64,000 nucleotides of DNA from Superficieibacter sp. 1612_C1 (GCF_015234305.1 NZ_JADGMI010000004.1:372001-436000), one strand, 5' to 3'; shown: positions 9,173 through 20,596, numbered from the stretch's first letter. The notes: generated by a model not told the origin, from the sequence alone. A program made the numbers and translations.

Positions 9173-10138
9173 ATGCGGGTGTTAATCGTAAAAACCTCAT
9201 CAATGGGTGATGTCCTGCATACGCTTCCTGCCCTTACCGATGCCATGCATGCTCTGCCGGGCATTCGCTTTGACTGGGTGGTTGAAGAAGGATTCGCACA
9301 AATTCCCTCCTGGCATGAAACGGTTGATCGCGTGTTGCCCGTGGCGATCCGCCGCTGGCGCAAAGCCTGGTTTTCCGCAGCCGTAAAAGCTGAACGCGCC
9401 GCGTTTTCTCGCCGTTTACGTGAAGTGCGCTATGATGCGATCATTGATGCACAAGGGCTGGTGAAAAGCGCAGCGCTGGTCACCCGACTGGCTCATGGCG
9501 TGAAGCACGGTATGGACTGGAAGAGCGCCCGCGAACCGCTGGCAAGCCTCTTTTATAACCGCCGACACTTTATTGCCAAACAGCAGCATGCGGTAGAGCG
9601 CACGCGTGAACTGTTTGCCAAAAGTCTTGGATATAGTCAACCGCAAACGCAAGGCGATTACGCGATTGCACGCCACTTTTCGACTAATCTGAAGGCCGAT
9701 AATGCGTGTTATGCGGTATTTTTACACGCAACGACGCGCGATGATAAGCACTGGCAAGAAGATCACTGGCGTCAGTTAATTAGCTTATTGCGTGATGCAG
9801 ACATACGCATCAAACTACCCTGGGGTGCTCCTCATGAGGAAGCGAGAGCGAAGAGGCTGGCGGAAGGATTTGACTATGTGGACGTATTGCCACGCATGAG
9901 TCTGGAAGAGATTGCGCGGATGCTCGCAGGGGCAAAATTTGTGGTCTCGGTCGATACTGGCCTGAGTCACCTGACGGCAGCGCTCGATCGCCCTAACATC
10001 ACGCTTTATGGCCCAACCGATCCGGGGTTGATTGGCGGCTATGGCAAAAATCAGCTGGCGCTGAAATCGCCGGGTCAGGAAACCGGTGAGATTTCACCTG
10101 AGATGGTTTTTGAGCATTTAACTAACCTGAGTGTATAA
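9173..10138 (+). CDS. waaC: ADP-heptose:LPS heptosyltransferase I
   Basis: 321 aa, close to E. coli WaaC (319 aa). It transfers the first heptose onto Kdo2-lipid A, a committed step of core synthesis. GT family 9: MRVLIVKTSSMGDVLHTLPAL at the start, with the catalytic-type Asp in the MGDVLHT segment; YDAIIDAQGLVKSA (about 86); and VVSVDTGLSHLTAALDRPNITLYGPTDP (about 257-284). Third in the hldD operon. The base composition begins to fall towards its 3' end and stays low through the following transferases. Confidence 0.97.
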   Translation: MRVLIVKTSSMGDVLHTLPALTDAMHALPGIRFDWVVEEGFAQIPSWHETVDRVLPVAIRRWRKAWFSAAVKAERAAFSRRLREVRYDAIIDAQGLVKSAALVTRLAHGVKHGMDWKSAREPLASLFYNRRHFIAKQQHAVERTRELFAKSLGYSQPQTQGDYAIARHFSTNLKADNACYAVFLHATTRDDKHWQEDHWRQLISLLRDADIRIKLPWGAPHEEARAKRLAEGFDYVDVLPRMSLEEIARMLAGAKFVVSVDTGLSHLTAALDRPNITLYGPTDPGLIGGYGKNQLALKSPGQETGEISPEMVFEHLTNLSV

Positions 10139-10139
10139 G

Positions 10140-11399
10140 ATGACCTTAAAGGGATTGACCTTTTCTCCACTGGCAAAAAAAGCGTGTGAATGGACGCTGT
10201 GTACGGGCTTACTGGCAACCCTTTTTTCGCTTCTGTTGGTGAATGTTGATGTGGCCGCAAAATTATTTAGCGTCACCGCGTTGGTTTCCCTGATTTTTAT
10301 CGTTGCTGAGAGGAAGTGCCTCTCGTCAAAAAAAGCGCTGCTGGTGCTGGCTGGCGTTATTTTCCTGATAGGTATTTACAACGTTCTGTGGCTGGAGCTT
10401 TTCAAGCCGGAGAAAACCGATTTTTCAGGAACGTATCGCGCTTACTTATACGCAGCACGTATGCTCATCTCAGGTACTTTTGTCGTTCTGGCATTCAGTT
10501 TGATCACGCAAAGTATGAAACGTTTTATCCTACCTTGCCTGTCGGTACTGCTTATTGCGGTAGTGATCTATGCTGGGGTAGAAGAAGCGCATCATCAGCT
10601 ACCGAGAATTATGCTGGCCTTTAAGGTCGCTACTACCGCAGGCTATGCCGTCGCGCTCATCGGTATAGTATGCAGTGCCTGGCTCATCCAGTTAAAGCCA
10701 AGGCTTTATCCGCTGATATTGGCGTTAGTTTCGTTATGCGTTTTGGTCACTCTGGCACTAAACGAAACCCGGGCGGCAATGCTGACATATCCAGTTATTA
10801 TCCTGCTGATGTTGTTAGCAAATTATTCTCACTCCAGAAAAAAACTGCTGAAACGTGCGGCGCTCTTTTTTGTCCTGTTGGTAGTGTGCGGCGTGGTAAT
10901 GAAAGATGTGCTCCAGCAGCGTACACAAAATTTAATGAGCGATATTACCAGTTATCAAAATAATAATAGTAATACTTCTGTCGGTGCGCGCCTCGCCATG
11001 TATCAGGTGGGACTAGAAACGATGAGATTTAATCTGATCGGGCAATCCATCGAAGAACGTCAAAACGCTATCACTGCCATGATACAGGCACACCCTAATC
11101 TTTCAGGTGCAGCACCTTACCTGAATGTCCATTTGCATAACGAACTCATCGAAACCCTTTCATTGAAAGGTATTGTTGGTACGTTACTACTGATTTTGTT
11201 CTATATAACGCTTATTTATTACTCAATAAGACATAAAAATATATCGCTTTTTGTTGTGACACTTGCAATCATGTTGTTCGGCCTCTCCGATGTTTTGCTC
11301 TATTCAAGGGAAATGCCCATTGTTGCAACGTCGTGTATCGCACTTTGTATATTATTACAACAGAATAAAGTTAATGATGAACGAAAAGCCTGTTCTTAG
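10140..11399 (+). CDS. waaL: O-antigen ligase
   Basis: 419 aa from the ATG at 10140, directly at the waaC stop; an in-frame GTG at 10131 would overlap waaC. WaaL is a polytopic inner-membrane enzyme that moves O-antigen from undecaprenyl diphosphate to the lipid A-core on the periplasmic face. About 10-12 hydrophobic segments are visible. The large periplasmic loop (about 275-350) carries LNVHLHNELIETLSLKGIVG, which fits the WaaL signature H[NSQ]-x9-GxxG. Arg residues in GARLAMYQVG and NETRAAM also fit. WaaL sequences diverge with the core acceptor, so the exact core type cannot be read off. Lower GC than hldD-waaF. Its end overlaps the next gene by 26 bp. Confidence 0.9.
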   Translation: MTLKGLTFSPLAKKACEWTLCTGLLATLFSLLLVNVDVAAKLFSVTALVSLIFIVAERKCLSSKKALLVLAGVIFLIGIYNVLWLELFKPEKTDFSGTYRAYLYAARMLISGTFVVLAFSLITQSMKRFILPCLSVLLIAVVIYAGVEEAHHQLPRIMLAFKVATTAGYAVALIGIVCSAWLIQLKPRLYPLILALVSLCVLVTLALNETRAAMLTYPVIILLMLLANYSHSRKKLLKRAALFFVLLVVCGVVMKDVLQQRTQNLMSDITSYQNNNSNTSVGARLAMYQVGLETMRFNLIGQSIEERQNAITAMIQAHPNLSGAAPYLNVHLHNELIETLSLKGIVGTLLLILFYITLIYYSIRHKNISLFVVTLAIMLFGLSDVLLYSREMPIVATSCIALCILLQQNKVNDERKACS

Positions 11400-12357
11400 C
11401 ATAATTATGGCGACACATAACAATGGCGTGCTGGCGTCAGATGCCATTATGTCTGTTATAAACAATATGCCGCATAATTGTGAACTTTTGGTGATAAACG
11501 ATGGTTCAACAGATGAGTCGGATCAAATTATCCGCGATCTGACCCATAAATATAATAACATACGTTACTATTACCAGCCTAAAAGTGGCGTCTCCGTTGC
11601 GCGAAACCGGGGCATTGAACTAAGCCAGGGAGACTACCTCGCGTTTATCGATGGAGACGACCTGTACAGCAAAAATTTCTTTAGCGTCATAATGCCGGTC
11701 TTAGAAAAGCAGCAGTACGACATTATTGCTTATGAAAGTACTCGTGATTTCGATACGTTTGTAGCCGAACAAAAAAATGATTTGCCCTATAAATTAGATA
11801 CCCGTTACGAAGAGATTATCCAAAAAACATTCAAAGCCTCTCACTGGCAAGTATGGCGTCGTATTTTTAGAAAAGACATCATCGGAGAGGATCGCTTTCC
11901 TGAGCATCTTTCCTATTTTGAAGATGTCTCCTTTACCCCTTTTCAATATTTGAAAAGTAAGACACTCTGCAAAATAAACAGCATCCTCTATTATTATCGC
12001 AAGAATAGACTGAGCGTCACCGAAACGCATCAGGAAAATGACATCATGGATATGTCGCATGCGTTGAATAAATTTATTACCAGCGTGAAAGAGCACCCGG
12101 AGACGGCGTCGCTGACCACCATGGCAATGATGAATTGCTATATTGAACTGAGAAAGAAAACCAGAAAGATGCGCGGCTATTATAATTATAGCCACGAAGA
12201 AATGCAGTTAATTGAAAGGCTGAAAGAGGCGTGTCTCTATAAAAATATAGATAAGAAACATAAGAAGTTTTATTTAAGGGTCAAACTTTATCAATTCGAT
12301 CTTTTCTTTTCACGCTTAAAATACAGACTATTGCCTCGCTGGATCAGGAGGCAGTAA
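11374..12357 (+). CDS. Family 2 glycosyltransferase, probable LPS outer-core enzyme
   Basis: 327 aa from the ATG at 11374 (a second ATG follows at once). An upstream reading inside waaL was not used because the family N-terminus VLSIIMATHNNG begins here. The GT-A domain covers about residues 6-110: LLVINDGSTDES, the donor-site VSVARNRGIEL and the DxD-type AFIDGDD. WQVWRRIFRK and YFEDVSFTPF resemble other core GT2 enzymes. Length and place suggest an outer-core hexosyltransferase of the WaaV type (a beta-1,3-glucosyltransferase in the E. coli R1 core), but the linkage is not readable from sequence. AT-rich with many ATA/AGA codons, typical of transferred core genes. Overlaps waaL by 26 bp. Confidence 0.8.
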   Translation: MMNEKPVLSIIMATHNNGVLASDAIMSVINNMPHNCELLVINDGSTDESDQIIRDLTHKYNNIRYYYQPKSGVSVARNRGIELSQGDYLAFIDGDDLYSKNFFSVIMPVLEKQQYDIIAYESTRDFDTFVAEQKNDLPYKLDTRYEEIIQKTFKASHWQVWRRIFRKDIIGEDRFPEHLSYFEDVSFTPFQYLKSKTLCKINSILYYYRKNRLSVTETHQENDIMDMSHALNKFITSVKEHPETASLTTMAMMNCYIELRKKTRKMRGYYNYSHEEMQLIERLKEACLYKNIDKKHKKFYLRVKLYQFDLFFSRLKYRLLPRWIRRQ

Positions 12358-12503
12358 TCCGGGATCGGCAGTAACCTGCTAATTTTAATAGAAAATAAAA
12401 TCACTCAAGGGAAGGAACACAAAAGCTTCGTCTTTACCGCTTATAGTCATCCTCTTGATAATATGTTATCATTGGCTATGATATTTTTGCTACAGGTACA
12501 GGT

Positions 12504-13514
12504 ATGTTCGGTAAGCAGCCCATTCTCAGCCAACAAACTTTTTCCGGCATGGCCTCTGAATCGTTATCGGTTAAACGGCTCAATATTGCTTATGGGGTCG
12601 ATAAAAACTTCCTGTTCGGTGCTTGTATTTCTGTGACATCGATACTTGAAAATAATAAGAATGTCCCTTTAGCCTTTCATATTTTCTCTGACTACAGCGA
12701 TGAAGATACCTGCAAAAAATTAAATGAGCTGGCTGTTCACTATCAAACAACCATCTCCTTATATATCATTAACAATGACTGTTTTTCTGCGTTCCCCTAT
12801 ACCGTTCGTTATGCCTACGCAACGTACTACCGTTTCCTTACCTGTGAGTACCTCCAGTCTCAGACCGAAAGTCTGGTATATCTGGATGCAGATATCATCT
12901 GTAAGGGCAGTGTTGAACCGCTGCTCAACATGGATATCGAAGATAATATTGTTGCGGGCGTCATTGACGTAGAGATGATGCAGAAAAGAGCGGTACAGGT
13001 TTTTGGCTTTGAGCCCAACACTTACTTTAATACCGGTATGTTGTATATCAACCTGAAAGCATGGCAAGAAAATAATATCCTGGAAAAAATTATCGCCACC
13101 TTCTCGGACGAAGCGCTTGCACCGAAGTTAACGTTCCCCGATCAGGACGCGCTCAATCTTCTGGTGAGGGGCAAAGTGAAGTTCCTCCACCGTGGGTACA
13201 ATGCGTTCTATAACTTTGATGACGAACCAAAAATAAAGCGAGCCGATCGCTATAAAGAGATCATCAATGATGACACCGTGTTTATTCACTATGTTGGCGT
13301 CACGAAGCCCTGGTTCCAGTGGGCCAAAGATTACCCTGCCGTGAAGTACTTTAGCGAGATCTACAAAATTTCGCCGTGGCGTGACCAGCCGCTGTACGAC
13401 GCCAGAACATTAAAGCAGTTTAAAAAGAAATCTGTCCATCAAAAGTATCTGGGCCACCGTTTTGAAGGCTTCAAAACTTATCTGACCTATACCTGGATGA
13501 AGATGAAAAAATAG
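12504..13514 (+). CDS. Family 8 LPS core glycosyltransferase (WaaO/WaaI-like)
   Basis: 336 aa. GT8 retaining transferase of the type that adds glucose or galactose to the core. It has LNIAYGVDKNFLFGACIS (about 27-44), similar to WaaO/WaaI/WaaJ. The metal-binding DxD is in VYLDADIICKG (about 127-137), FNTGMLYINL at about 173, FPDQDALNLL at about 211, and the C-terminal signature HYVGVTKPW (about 264-272). The start at 12504 leaves an N-terminal extension of about 27 residues, as in WaaO. It is separated from the GT2 gene by 146 bp of AT-rich DNA, so it may have its own promoter. It converges on the minus-strand GT8 gene across a strong terminator. Acceptor and donor cannot be assigned. Confidence 0.85.
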   Translation: MFGKQPILSQQTFSGMASESLSVKRLNIAYGVDKNFLFGACISVTSILENNKNVPLAFHIFSDYSDEDTCKKLNELAVHYQTTISLYIINNDCFSAFPYTVRYAYATYYRFLTCEYLQSQTESLVYLDADIICKGSVEPLLNMDIEDNIVAGVIDVEMMQKRAVQVFGFEPNTYFNTGMLYINLKAWQENNILEKIIATFSDEALAPKLTFPDQDALNLLVRGKVKFLHRGYNAFYNFDDEPKIKRADRYKEIINDDTVFIHYVGVTKPWFQWAKDYPAVKYFSEIYKISPWRDQPLYDARTLKQFKKKSVHQKYLGHRFEGFKTYLTYTWMKMKK

Positions 13515-13516
13515 GT

Positions 13517-13556
13517 AAAAAAAAGCCACTGGTTTTGACGCCAGTGGCTTTTTTTA
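13517..13556. terminator. Bidirectional intrinsic terminator between the two waa operons
   Basis: Perfect 9-bp stem AGCCACTGG (13524-13532) / CCAGTGGCT (13541-13549) with an 8-nt loop, flanked by an A-run on the left and a T-run on the right. It can therefore stop transcription from either side. It lies exactly between the convergent GT8 genes, the minus-strand stop being inside the T-run. Confidence 0.95.
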
Positions 13557-14492
13557 TTTCGCTAATTTCTTTCTGATATAGCCTGCGTAATAACGTAATC
13601 CTTCCAGCACCTGCCCTTTTTTGAAGGCGTCTCGCGCATATACCCGATAATCCGTTGCCCGCATCCGCCCGCTGTAGCTGCGCAGTGGAGCGTCGCGCCA
13701 TGCGGTGAAATTACGGTAGAAGAGATAGAGATGTTGACCGGTCCCCCGATGCTCCCGATACCAGGGCTTACGCCCACCGGTAAAATGCATGATCACCGGG
13801 ATCGATTCAGGATGATAAATAAAATCTTGCCGCTGCTCGTCATTCAGCAGCGTATAGAGCAGATTCCACTTTTTATCAATGAAAACGACCCTGTTCTCCA
13901 GAACGATATTTAATGCATCCTGATCGAGATACTTCAGCTGCCCTTTACGCTCACGCAAGATATCCTGCGTTTTGCGCTCCACGTCGTGTGCCAGCCAGGC
14001 GCGGCGGTTAATATAGAGAAAACCGGCGTTAAAATAGCGGGCATCAGCCATACCAATACGCTGGCTGTTTTTACGGTTAATCTCCTGCGAGTTATCCGTC
14101 ACCACCGCGCAGACCGCATTATCGATATCGACCGCGCTGAGGGCAGCTAAAGAGGAAAAACAGAGCGTATCAACATCCAGATAGACAAAGCGGATGACAT
14201 TTTCAGGCAGCAGACGGGGTACCAGCAGCCGGATATAGGTTGATTTATTGATATGCGCTAATGATGATTGCCCGTCGTATTTCTCAAGATCGGCATCTTC
14301 AATTTTATAAACTGAAATATTACCGGGCTGCGATCTGACTTTATCAAGCTGGTCTTCGCTGACATCATAAGAGAAGACATGGAAATGAACGTCGTTTGTC
14401 AGGTTATTATGATAAACCGACGCCAGAGAGGTCGCTAAGTATTCTATGTAATTGCCGTCAGAGCAAAAAACGACGTGAATGGTGGATTCCAT
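13554..14492 (-). CDS. Family 8 LPS core glycosyltransferase, last gene of the waaGQP operon
   Basis: 312 aa. GT8 fold: IHVVFCSDGNYIEYLATSLASV at the N-terminus, DxD in FVYLDVDTLCF (about 102-112), FNAGFLYINRRAW (about 153-165), YLDQDALNIVL (about 188) and the C-terminal HFTGGRKPWY (about 236-245), the conserved HxxGxxKPW. It probably adds a hexose to the core, but donor and linkage cannot be assigned. It starts 5 bp after waaP, so it belongs to the RfaH-controlled minus-strand operon waaG-waaQ-waaP-GT8. It is not a close copy of the convergent + strand GT8. Confidence 0.85.
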   Translation of the reverse strand: MESTIHVVFCSDGNYIEYLATSLASVYHNNLTNDVHFHVFSYDVSEDQLDKVRSQPGNISVYKIEDADLEKYDGQSSLAHINKSTYIRLLVPRLLPENVIRFVYLDVDTLCFSSLAALSAVDIDNAVCAVVTDNSQEINRKNSQRIGMADARYFNAGFLYINRRAWLAHDVERKTQDILRERKGQLKYLDQDALNIVLENRVVFIDKKWNLLYTLLNDEQRQDFIYHPESIPVIMHFTGGRKPWYREHRGTGQHLYLFYRNFTAWRDAPLRSYSGRMRATDYRVYARDAFKKGQVLEGLRYYAGYIRKKLAK

Positions 14493-14497
14493 ACGTA

Positions 14498-15295
14498 TTA
14501 CAACCCTTTCCGTTGCGTTCTTTCTTTTATCTTTTGCGCTCTGACCTGCGCGCTGGCGATCAGACTATGTTCATCACGCAAAATGTCACGCAGCGGCCTC
14601 GCAAAGTAGATTTTCATAAAATACAAAACATCCGCCCTGGTCAGGCCAATCTCCAGCGATGAAAAATAGAGGCCGATGAGATCTTTATTTCTCCAGCGCA
14701 ACGGAACGCCAGGACGAATCTGAGCGCGATGTAAATCGATTACCGATAGCTTTGGCGTATCCTGATTAGGATCGTAAGGAAGATGCAGCAGGAAATGGCA
14801 TAAATAGCAGTCGCGATGATTAACGCCCGCCGCATGCATGTTCTTCACCATGGTTGCCAGATGGGCGATGAGTTTTCTTTTCGGCTTAAACCCTGGCGGC
14901 TGGCTTTTCCATTCAGCGCAATAATCTTCCAGGCTAATGGTATTGGTTAGCTCTTCAGTGATAATAAACGACGTGATGGTAACCGGGTTGGTTCCCTTCA
15001 TACCAAAGGCTACGCCATGCATGGTATCTACGCCAACCTCAGTCAGGCGATGAATAGCCTTCCATTCCCGGTCAGCCCCCAGCACCGGCAGACGAAACGA
15101 CAGCAAGTTTTTGACCACTTCTTTGGTCGTGGTGCCGTAATGTATTTTGATGAAATAGCCGACATTATCTATTTCAAAACGCAGCGTTTTGCGGGTTTCA
15201 AGCGCCCGATAAACATGGCCGGTGAGCAGTTCTATTTCGTGGAAGGGATCTTTACCCTGCCACAGCGTTTTGAATGGTTCTTTTAATTCAACCAT
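14498..15295 (-). CDS. waaP: LPS core heptose(I) kinase
   Basis: 265 aa from the ATG at 15295, giving the family start MVELKEPF and exactly the E. coli length, with GGTGGGA upstream. An ATG at 15310 overlapping the waaQ stop is an alternative. WaaP phosphorylates heptose I, needed for outer-membrane integrity and for later core steps. Kinase-like features: [12 protein letters not shown] (about 73-84), [17 protein letters not shown] (about 110-126), the catalytic loop [19 protein letters not shown] (about 153-171) and [11 protein letters not shown] (about 184-194). Third gene of the minus-strand operon. Confidence 0.96.
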   Translation of the reverse strand: MVELKEPFKTLWQGKDPFHEIELLTGHVYRALETRKTLRFEIDNVGYFIKIHYGTTTKEVVKNLLSFRLPVLGADREWKAIHRLTEVGVDTMHGVAFGMKGTNPVTITSFIITEELTNTISLEDYCAEWKSQPPGFKPKRKLIAHLATMVKNMHAAGVNHRDCYLCHFLLHLPYDPNQDTPKLSVIDLHRAQIRPGVPLRWRNKDLIGLYFSSLEIGLTRADVLYFMKIYFARPLRDILRDEHSLIASAQVRAQKIKERTQRKGL

Positions 15296-15306
15296 TTTTC
15301 CCACCA

Positions 15307-16380
15307 TCATTCTGCATTGTTGTTAAATAGGGTCTTTGCCGCAGGATATTGCGCTAACATTCTGTCCGCAGCAGCAATCACGTCCTGTGCGGGGATGCAG
15401 GTCAAATAGCGGTAGCTACGATCGAGATCTTTGCGCAGCGGCATAGGTTTATAGTCCCCGGCCCAAATCAGCTCAAGCTTTTCCGTCCAGGGATGCCAGA
15501 AGCGATGTTTGGTCGCGCCAAAAAGGCATACGACCGGCGTATCGACCGCTGCGGCAATATGGCCAGGTGCCGAATCGACTCCGATAAATAACGCGGCGTG
15601 GTCAATCAGCGCCGCCAGTTCGGGGAACGAGGTTTTTCCGGCAAATTCTGTTACCGGTTTACGGTTACACTGGCGCACAATATCAGCAATAATATCTGCA
15701 TCTTCTTTGCCGGGTCCGGCGGTCAGTATCACCTCGTAACCCCGCGCCATAAGATGATTAATGACTGCCGCAAACTTGTCGTTATCCCAGCACTTAAATA
15801 TCTGCCTGGCCGTGGGCTGGATGGCGACATACTCTTTCGTCACGCCCAGTTCATCCATTCTTGCTTTTAAGCGATCCCAGTGCCGGACGTCATAGCGCAT
15901 TGAAGTACGGGTGATCATCGGATCGATATCGAGCAACGTCAGAATAGACAGGTTTTGCGGCACAATATGTTCACCAGCATCGTCGAGGGTTTTATCAAAT
16001 GCGTTCATCCAGTAAGACGATTTCCGGCGGCCAAACGTAAAGCCGATTTTTAAGCGGGCAGGAATGCAGCGAATGACGAATCCCAGCAATTTCTGGCTTG
16101 AGAGATTAACAATCAGGTCGTAGTTATTTTTTCGCAGCGCGTTAATGATATGGAAAATATTAATGATTTTATTCAGCGCTGAAGATTTTTTATCTGCGAT
16201 ACCGTAAATTTTGTGAAGATTTGGGTTTTCTGAGATGATTTGAACCGTAGAGTTATAAACCATCATATCGATTTCGGCATCAGGGTATTGTGCCTTTAAC
16301 GTGCTGATCACCGGCGTCGTTAGCAGGACATCTCCCTGAAACTTCAATTTGATAATCAGAATCTTTTTAAATTTACTCAT
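15307..16380 (-). CDS. waaQ: LPS core heptosyltransferase III
   Basis: 357 aa. WaaQ adds the side-branch heptose III to heptose II. GT family 9: [21 protein letters not shown] at the start, [21 protein letters not shown] (about 183-203, highly conserved in WaaQ), and [29 protein letters not shown] (about 273-301). It lies second in the operon, after waaG. In E. coli and Salmonella it is the first gene (waaQ-waaG-waaP), so the order is swapped here. The 52-bp gap to waaG is AT-rich. Confidence 0.95.
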   Translation of the reverse strand: MSKFKKILIIKLKFQGDVLLTTPVISTLKAQYPDAEIDMMVYNSTVQIISENPNLHKIYGIADKKSSALNKIINIFHIINALRKNNYDLIVNLSSQKLLGFVIRCIPARLKIGFTFGRRKSSYWMNAFDKTLDDAGEHIVPQNLSILTLLDIDPMITRTSMRYDVRHWDRLKARMDELGVTKEYVAIQPTARQIFKCWDNDKFAAVINHLMARGYEVILTAGPGKEDADIIADIVRQCNRKPVTEFAGKTSFPELAALIDHAALFIGVDSAPGHIAAAVDTPVVCLFGATKHRFWHPWTEKLELIWAGDYKPMPLRKDLDRSYRYLTCIPAQDVIAAADRMLAQYPAAKTLFNNNAE

Positions 16381-16432
16381 GATTTTCCAGATATTTACGC
16401 AAATTCATGGTGCTTATTACAGTAGCGTTTAT

Positions 16433-17557
16433 TTACAGCGATGACGGTGCCATCACCATATCGGCCACTTTTTCCGGCAGACTATAAATGTCCTGAGTAT
16501 CAGCATAATGTCGGGCGTTTTCCGCCCACTGGCGTCGCTGCGTCCCGTCTGTAGCCGTCTTTACCAACGCCGCATTGAGGTGATCCTGGCTGAACGGCTC
16601 GGCAATCACCTCACCGCACTGCGCTTTATCAATGTAGTGCGCATAGCCGCATACCTCAGTCGTCAGCACCGGCAGTCCGGCGGCAATTGCCTCCAGCAGC
16701 ACAATCCCAGCCGCTTCCTGATACGCCGGATGGATCAGCACATCTGCTGCCATCATCAGGTTCGAGACGTCATTTCGGCCCGCGTAAAAACAGACCTGTT
16801 TTTTTACGCCAAGCTGGGATGCCAGTGCTTCAAATTTGCCAGGTTTATCCTGCCCAACCACCACCAGTCTGGCATTTGCTTTAACCATATCAGGCAGCGC
16901 GGCAAAAGCTCTGATGCTGCGATCAACCCCCTTGCGGGAGAAGTCTGATCCGACCTGCAACAGCAAAAATTCATCGGCACCGATGTTATTTTCCCGACGA
17001 AACGCTTCCCGGCAGTCCGGGGCATGAGCGCTGTATTTGCGGTCAGGGTAGATCCCCGGCGGCAGAATATGAAAACGCGCCTCTTCGGTGCCGTAATGCT
17101 TTTTGAAATCGTTAATTTGCCGGTCAGTAAGCATCAGCAATTCTGTTTTTGCGCCTTTGCGAAAAACGGCCTCTTCAAAGGCAGCAAAGTGGCGATAGCG
17201 GGGGGTCAGCTTGTAAAAGAAGCCTTTTTCTTTGGCGACCTTCTCGGCATAGCAGACGTCGGCGGCGTAGTAGATATCAAGGCCCGGCATCTTATTGAAG
17301 CCAATCACTTTATCGACCGGGTGTTGCTGTAAATGTTGATGCACCCACTGATAATATTCTTTGTTTTTACCATGATTGGTTGAGGCGGTTGCCGGTACTG
17401 TCACAATCTCCACATTATCCGGGCGCTCCCCCTGCCAGGAAAGCACATACACACGAACCTTTGCACCGCGCTGCGCAACGGTTTTTGCGATGCGCAGAAA
17501 ATCGCGCTGCAAGCCGCCAAAGGGGAAATATTTATACAAGCAAAACGCGATAATCAT
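16433..17557 (-). CDS. waaG: LPS core glucosyltransferase I
   Basis: 374 aa, the E. coli length. WaaG adds the first outer-core glucose to heptose II from UDP-glucose. GT family 4, GT-B fold: MIIAFCLYKYFPFGGLQRDFLRIA with the acceptor-side GGLQRD loop, VIGFNKMPGLDIYYAADVCYAEKVA (about 84-108), LLLQVGSDFSRKGVDRSI (about 202-219) and the donor-binding HPAYQEAAGIVLLEAIAAGLPVL (about 275-297), with the E-x7-E motif. First gene after the JUMPstart element, so RfaH-dependent readthrough should serve it first. The operon then runs waaQ, waaP, GT8. Confidence 0.96.
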   Translation of the reverse strand: MIIAFCLYKYFPFGGLQRDFLRIAKTVAQRGAKVRVYVLSWQGERPDNVEIVTVPATASTNHGKNKEYYQWVHQHLQQHPVDKVIGFNKMPGLDIYYAADVCYAEKVAKEKGFFYKLTPRYRHFAAFEEAVFRKGAKTELLMLTDRQINDFKKHYGTEEARFHILPPGIYPDRKYSAHAPDCREAFRRENNIGADEFLLLQVGSDFSRKGVDRSIRAFAALPDMVKANARLVVVGQDKPGKFEALASQLGVKKQVCFYAGRNDVSNLMMAADVLIHPAYQEAAGIVLLEAIAAGLPVLTTEVCGYAHYIDKAQCGEVIAEPFSQDHLNAALVKTATDGTQRRQWAENARHYADTQDIYSLPEKVADMVMAPSSL

Positions 17558-17666
17558 GCTGACTCCCTGCCCGACATTTCGTGGTAAAAAAGAATGGATT
17601 CAACAGGCTACTTACTTAACCCGCCGCAGCTGGCGCGACAAAAATAACACAGCTTTCGCCTGCGGA

Positions 17667-17700
17667 CACGCTACCGCTCAGGCTTACAGCTACCCGCTCG
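17667..17700 (-). promoter_or_regulatory. JUMPstart element with ops site for RfaH
   Basis: On the minus strand the stretch reads GGGTAGCTGTAAGCC followed by GAGCGGTAGCGTG. The core ops motif GCGGTAGCGTG occupies 17667-17677 and the GGTAGCT half of JUMPstart lies just upstream. In the waa, capsule and O-antigen operons of E. coli and Salmonella this element in the untranslated leader pauses RNA polymerase and loads RfaH, giving antitermination. Here it lies 110 bp before waaG. A -10-like TACACT at 17725-17730 (minus strand) is a possible promoter, without a good -35. Confidence 0.92.
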
Positions 17701-18019
17701 CTATCCACAACAATTTAGCGCTACAGTGTACCATTACTTGCCCTGCAAGCCGATATGAATGTTTTTTAACCTGACAACAAGACAATGCCTATAAAAACAA
17801 ACGCATAAAAAATATCTTCACCCTAAAATATGCGCTTTAGCGATGACGAATAATCTTGATTAAACGTTAAAATATGGCGATAAAATTTAAAAAATACTCT
17901 CTCAGGGCTGCTTTTCGGTTGCCATTTACCCTCACCTAAGCCAAATTCCGCAAAAGTAATGGCAAAGGCTCCGCTAAAAACTTAGAATCCCCAGCACATT
18001 CATTAGTCAATTACCTCCT
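17701..18019. other. AT-rich gap between the waaG promoter region and waaA
   Basis: About 320 bp with no supported gene. It must hold the waaG operon promoter (minus strand) and the waaA promoter (plus strand). A TAAAAT element preceded by TTAAAC with a 15-bp spacer, around 17861-17887, is a weak candidate for waaA. The bases just before the waaA ATG (TTACCTCCT) do not form a Shine-Dalgarno site on the coding strand. Confidence 0.5.
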
Positions 18020-19785
<1,766 letters not shown>

Positions 19786-19786
19786 T

Positions 19787-20596
19787 TTACTTCTGGCACT
19801 GGCGACAGTAAAACGTCGCCCGCTGTGCATGCTTCGCTGCCACAATCGGTGTTCCACAAACGTGGCACGGTTCGCCTTTACGTCCATAGACCTGTAACTG
19901 CTGGGCGAAATAGCCCGGCTTGCCGTCGCTCTGTAAGAAGTCCTTCAGCGTCGTTCCGCCCTGCTCTATTGAACGCAGCAGCACCGCTTTGATGACCCGC
20001 ACCAGCAGTTCGCACTCGTCGCGTGAAAGCGATGACGCCAGCCGATCCGGATGGATCCCGGCGGCGAACAGCGATTCGCTGGCGTAAATATTGCCTACGC
20101 CCACCACCAGCTTATTGTCCATCAGCCAGGGCTTGATGGCGGTTTTCTTCTTCGCGCACTTCTGCTGCAGATAATCGGCATTAAACGCATCGCTGAGCGG
20201 TTCCGGCCCCAGGTGCGCCAGTACGTTATGCCCTTCCAGCTCTTTGGTCCACAGCCAGGCTCCGAAGCGCCGGGGATCGGTATAGCGCAGCACTTTACCG
20301 TTGCTCATCACCATATCGACGTGGTCGTGCTTTTCTGCCGGGCGTTCTTCTGTGAGGATGCGCAAGCTGCCTGACATCCCCAGGTGAATGATAATCCAGC
20401 CGTCCGGCAACTCCAGCAGCAGGTATTTCGCACGCCGCTGCACGCTGAGCACTGGCTTGTCACTCAGAGTATGGATTTCGTCTGACACCGGCCAGCGCAG
20501 GCGTCCGTTGCGGACAATGACGTGAAGAATAGTTTCGCCCACCAGATGCGGTTCAATCCCGCGACGGCTGGTCTCAACTTCAGGTAATTCAGGCAT
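19787..20596 (-). CDS. mutM: Formamidopyrimidine-DNA glycosylase
   Basis: 269 aa. Bifunctional base-excision glycosylase/AP lyase that removes 8-oxoguanine and Fapy lesions. The N-terminus PELPEVET provides the catalytic Pro1 and Glu2 after Met removal. [18 protein letters not shown] (about 165-182) has the H2TH region. The C-terminal zinc finger is CHVCGT...FYCRQCQ (about 244-267), CxxC-x16-CxxC. It lies downstream of rpmB-rpmG on the same strand, beyond the rpmG terminator. Confidence 0.97.
   Translation of the reverse strand: MPELPEVETSRRGIEPHLVGETILHVIVRNGRLRWPVSDEIHTLSDKPVLSVQRRAKYLLLELPDGWIIIHLGMSGSLRILTEERPAEKHDHVDMVMSNGKVLRYTDPRRFGAWLWTKELEGHNVLAHLGPEPLSDAFNADYLQQKCAKKKTAIKPWLMDNKLVVGVGNIYASESLFAAGIHPDRLASSLSRDECELLVRVIKAVLLRSIEQGGTTLKDFLQSDGKPGYFAQQLQVYGRKGEPCHVCGTPIVAAKHAQRATFYCRQCQK

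Noticed and set aside
17558-18019. Possible small gene in the waaG-waaA gap
   Set aside because: The only open frame there starts inside waaG on the opposite strand. The region is better explained by the JUMPstart leader and promoters.
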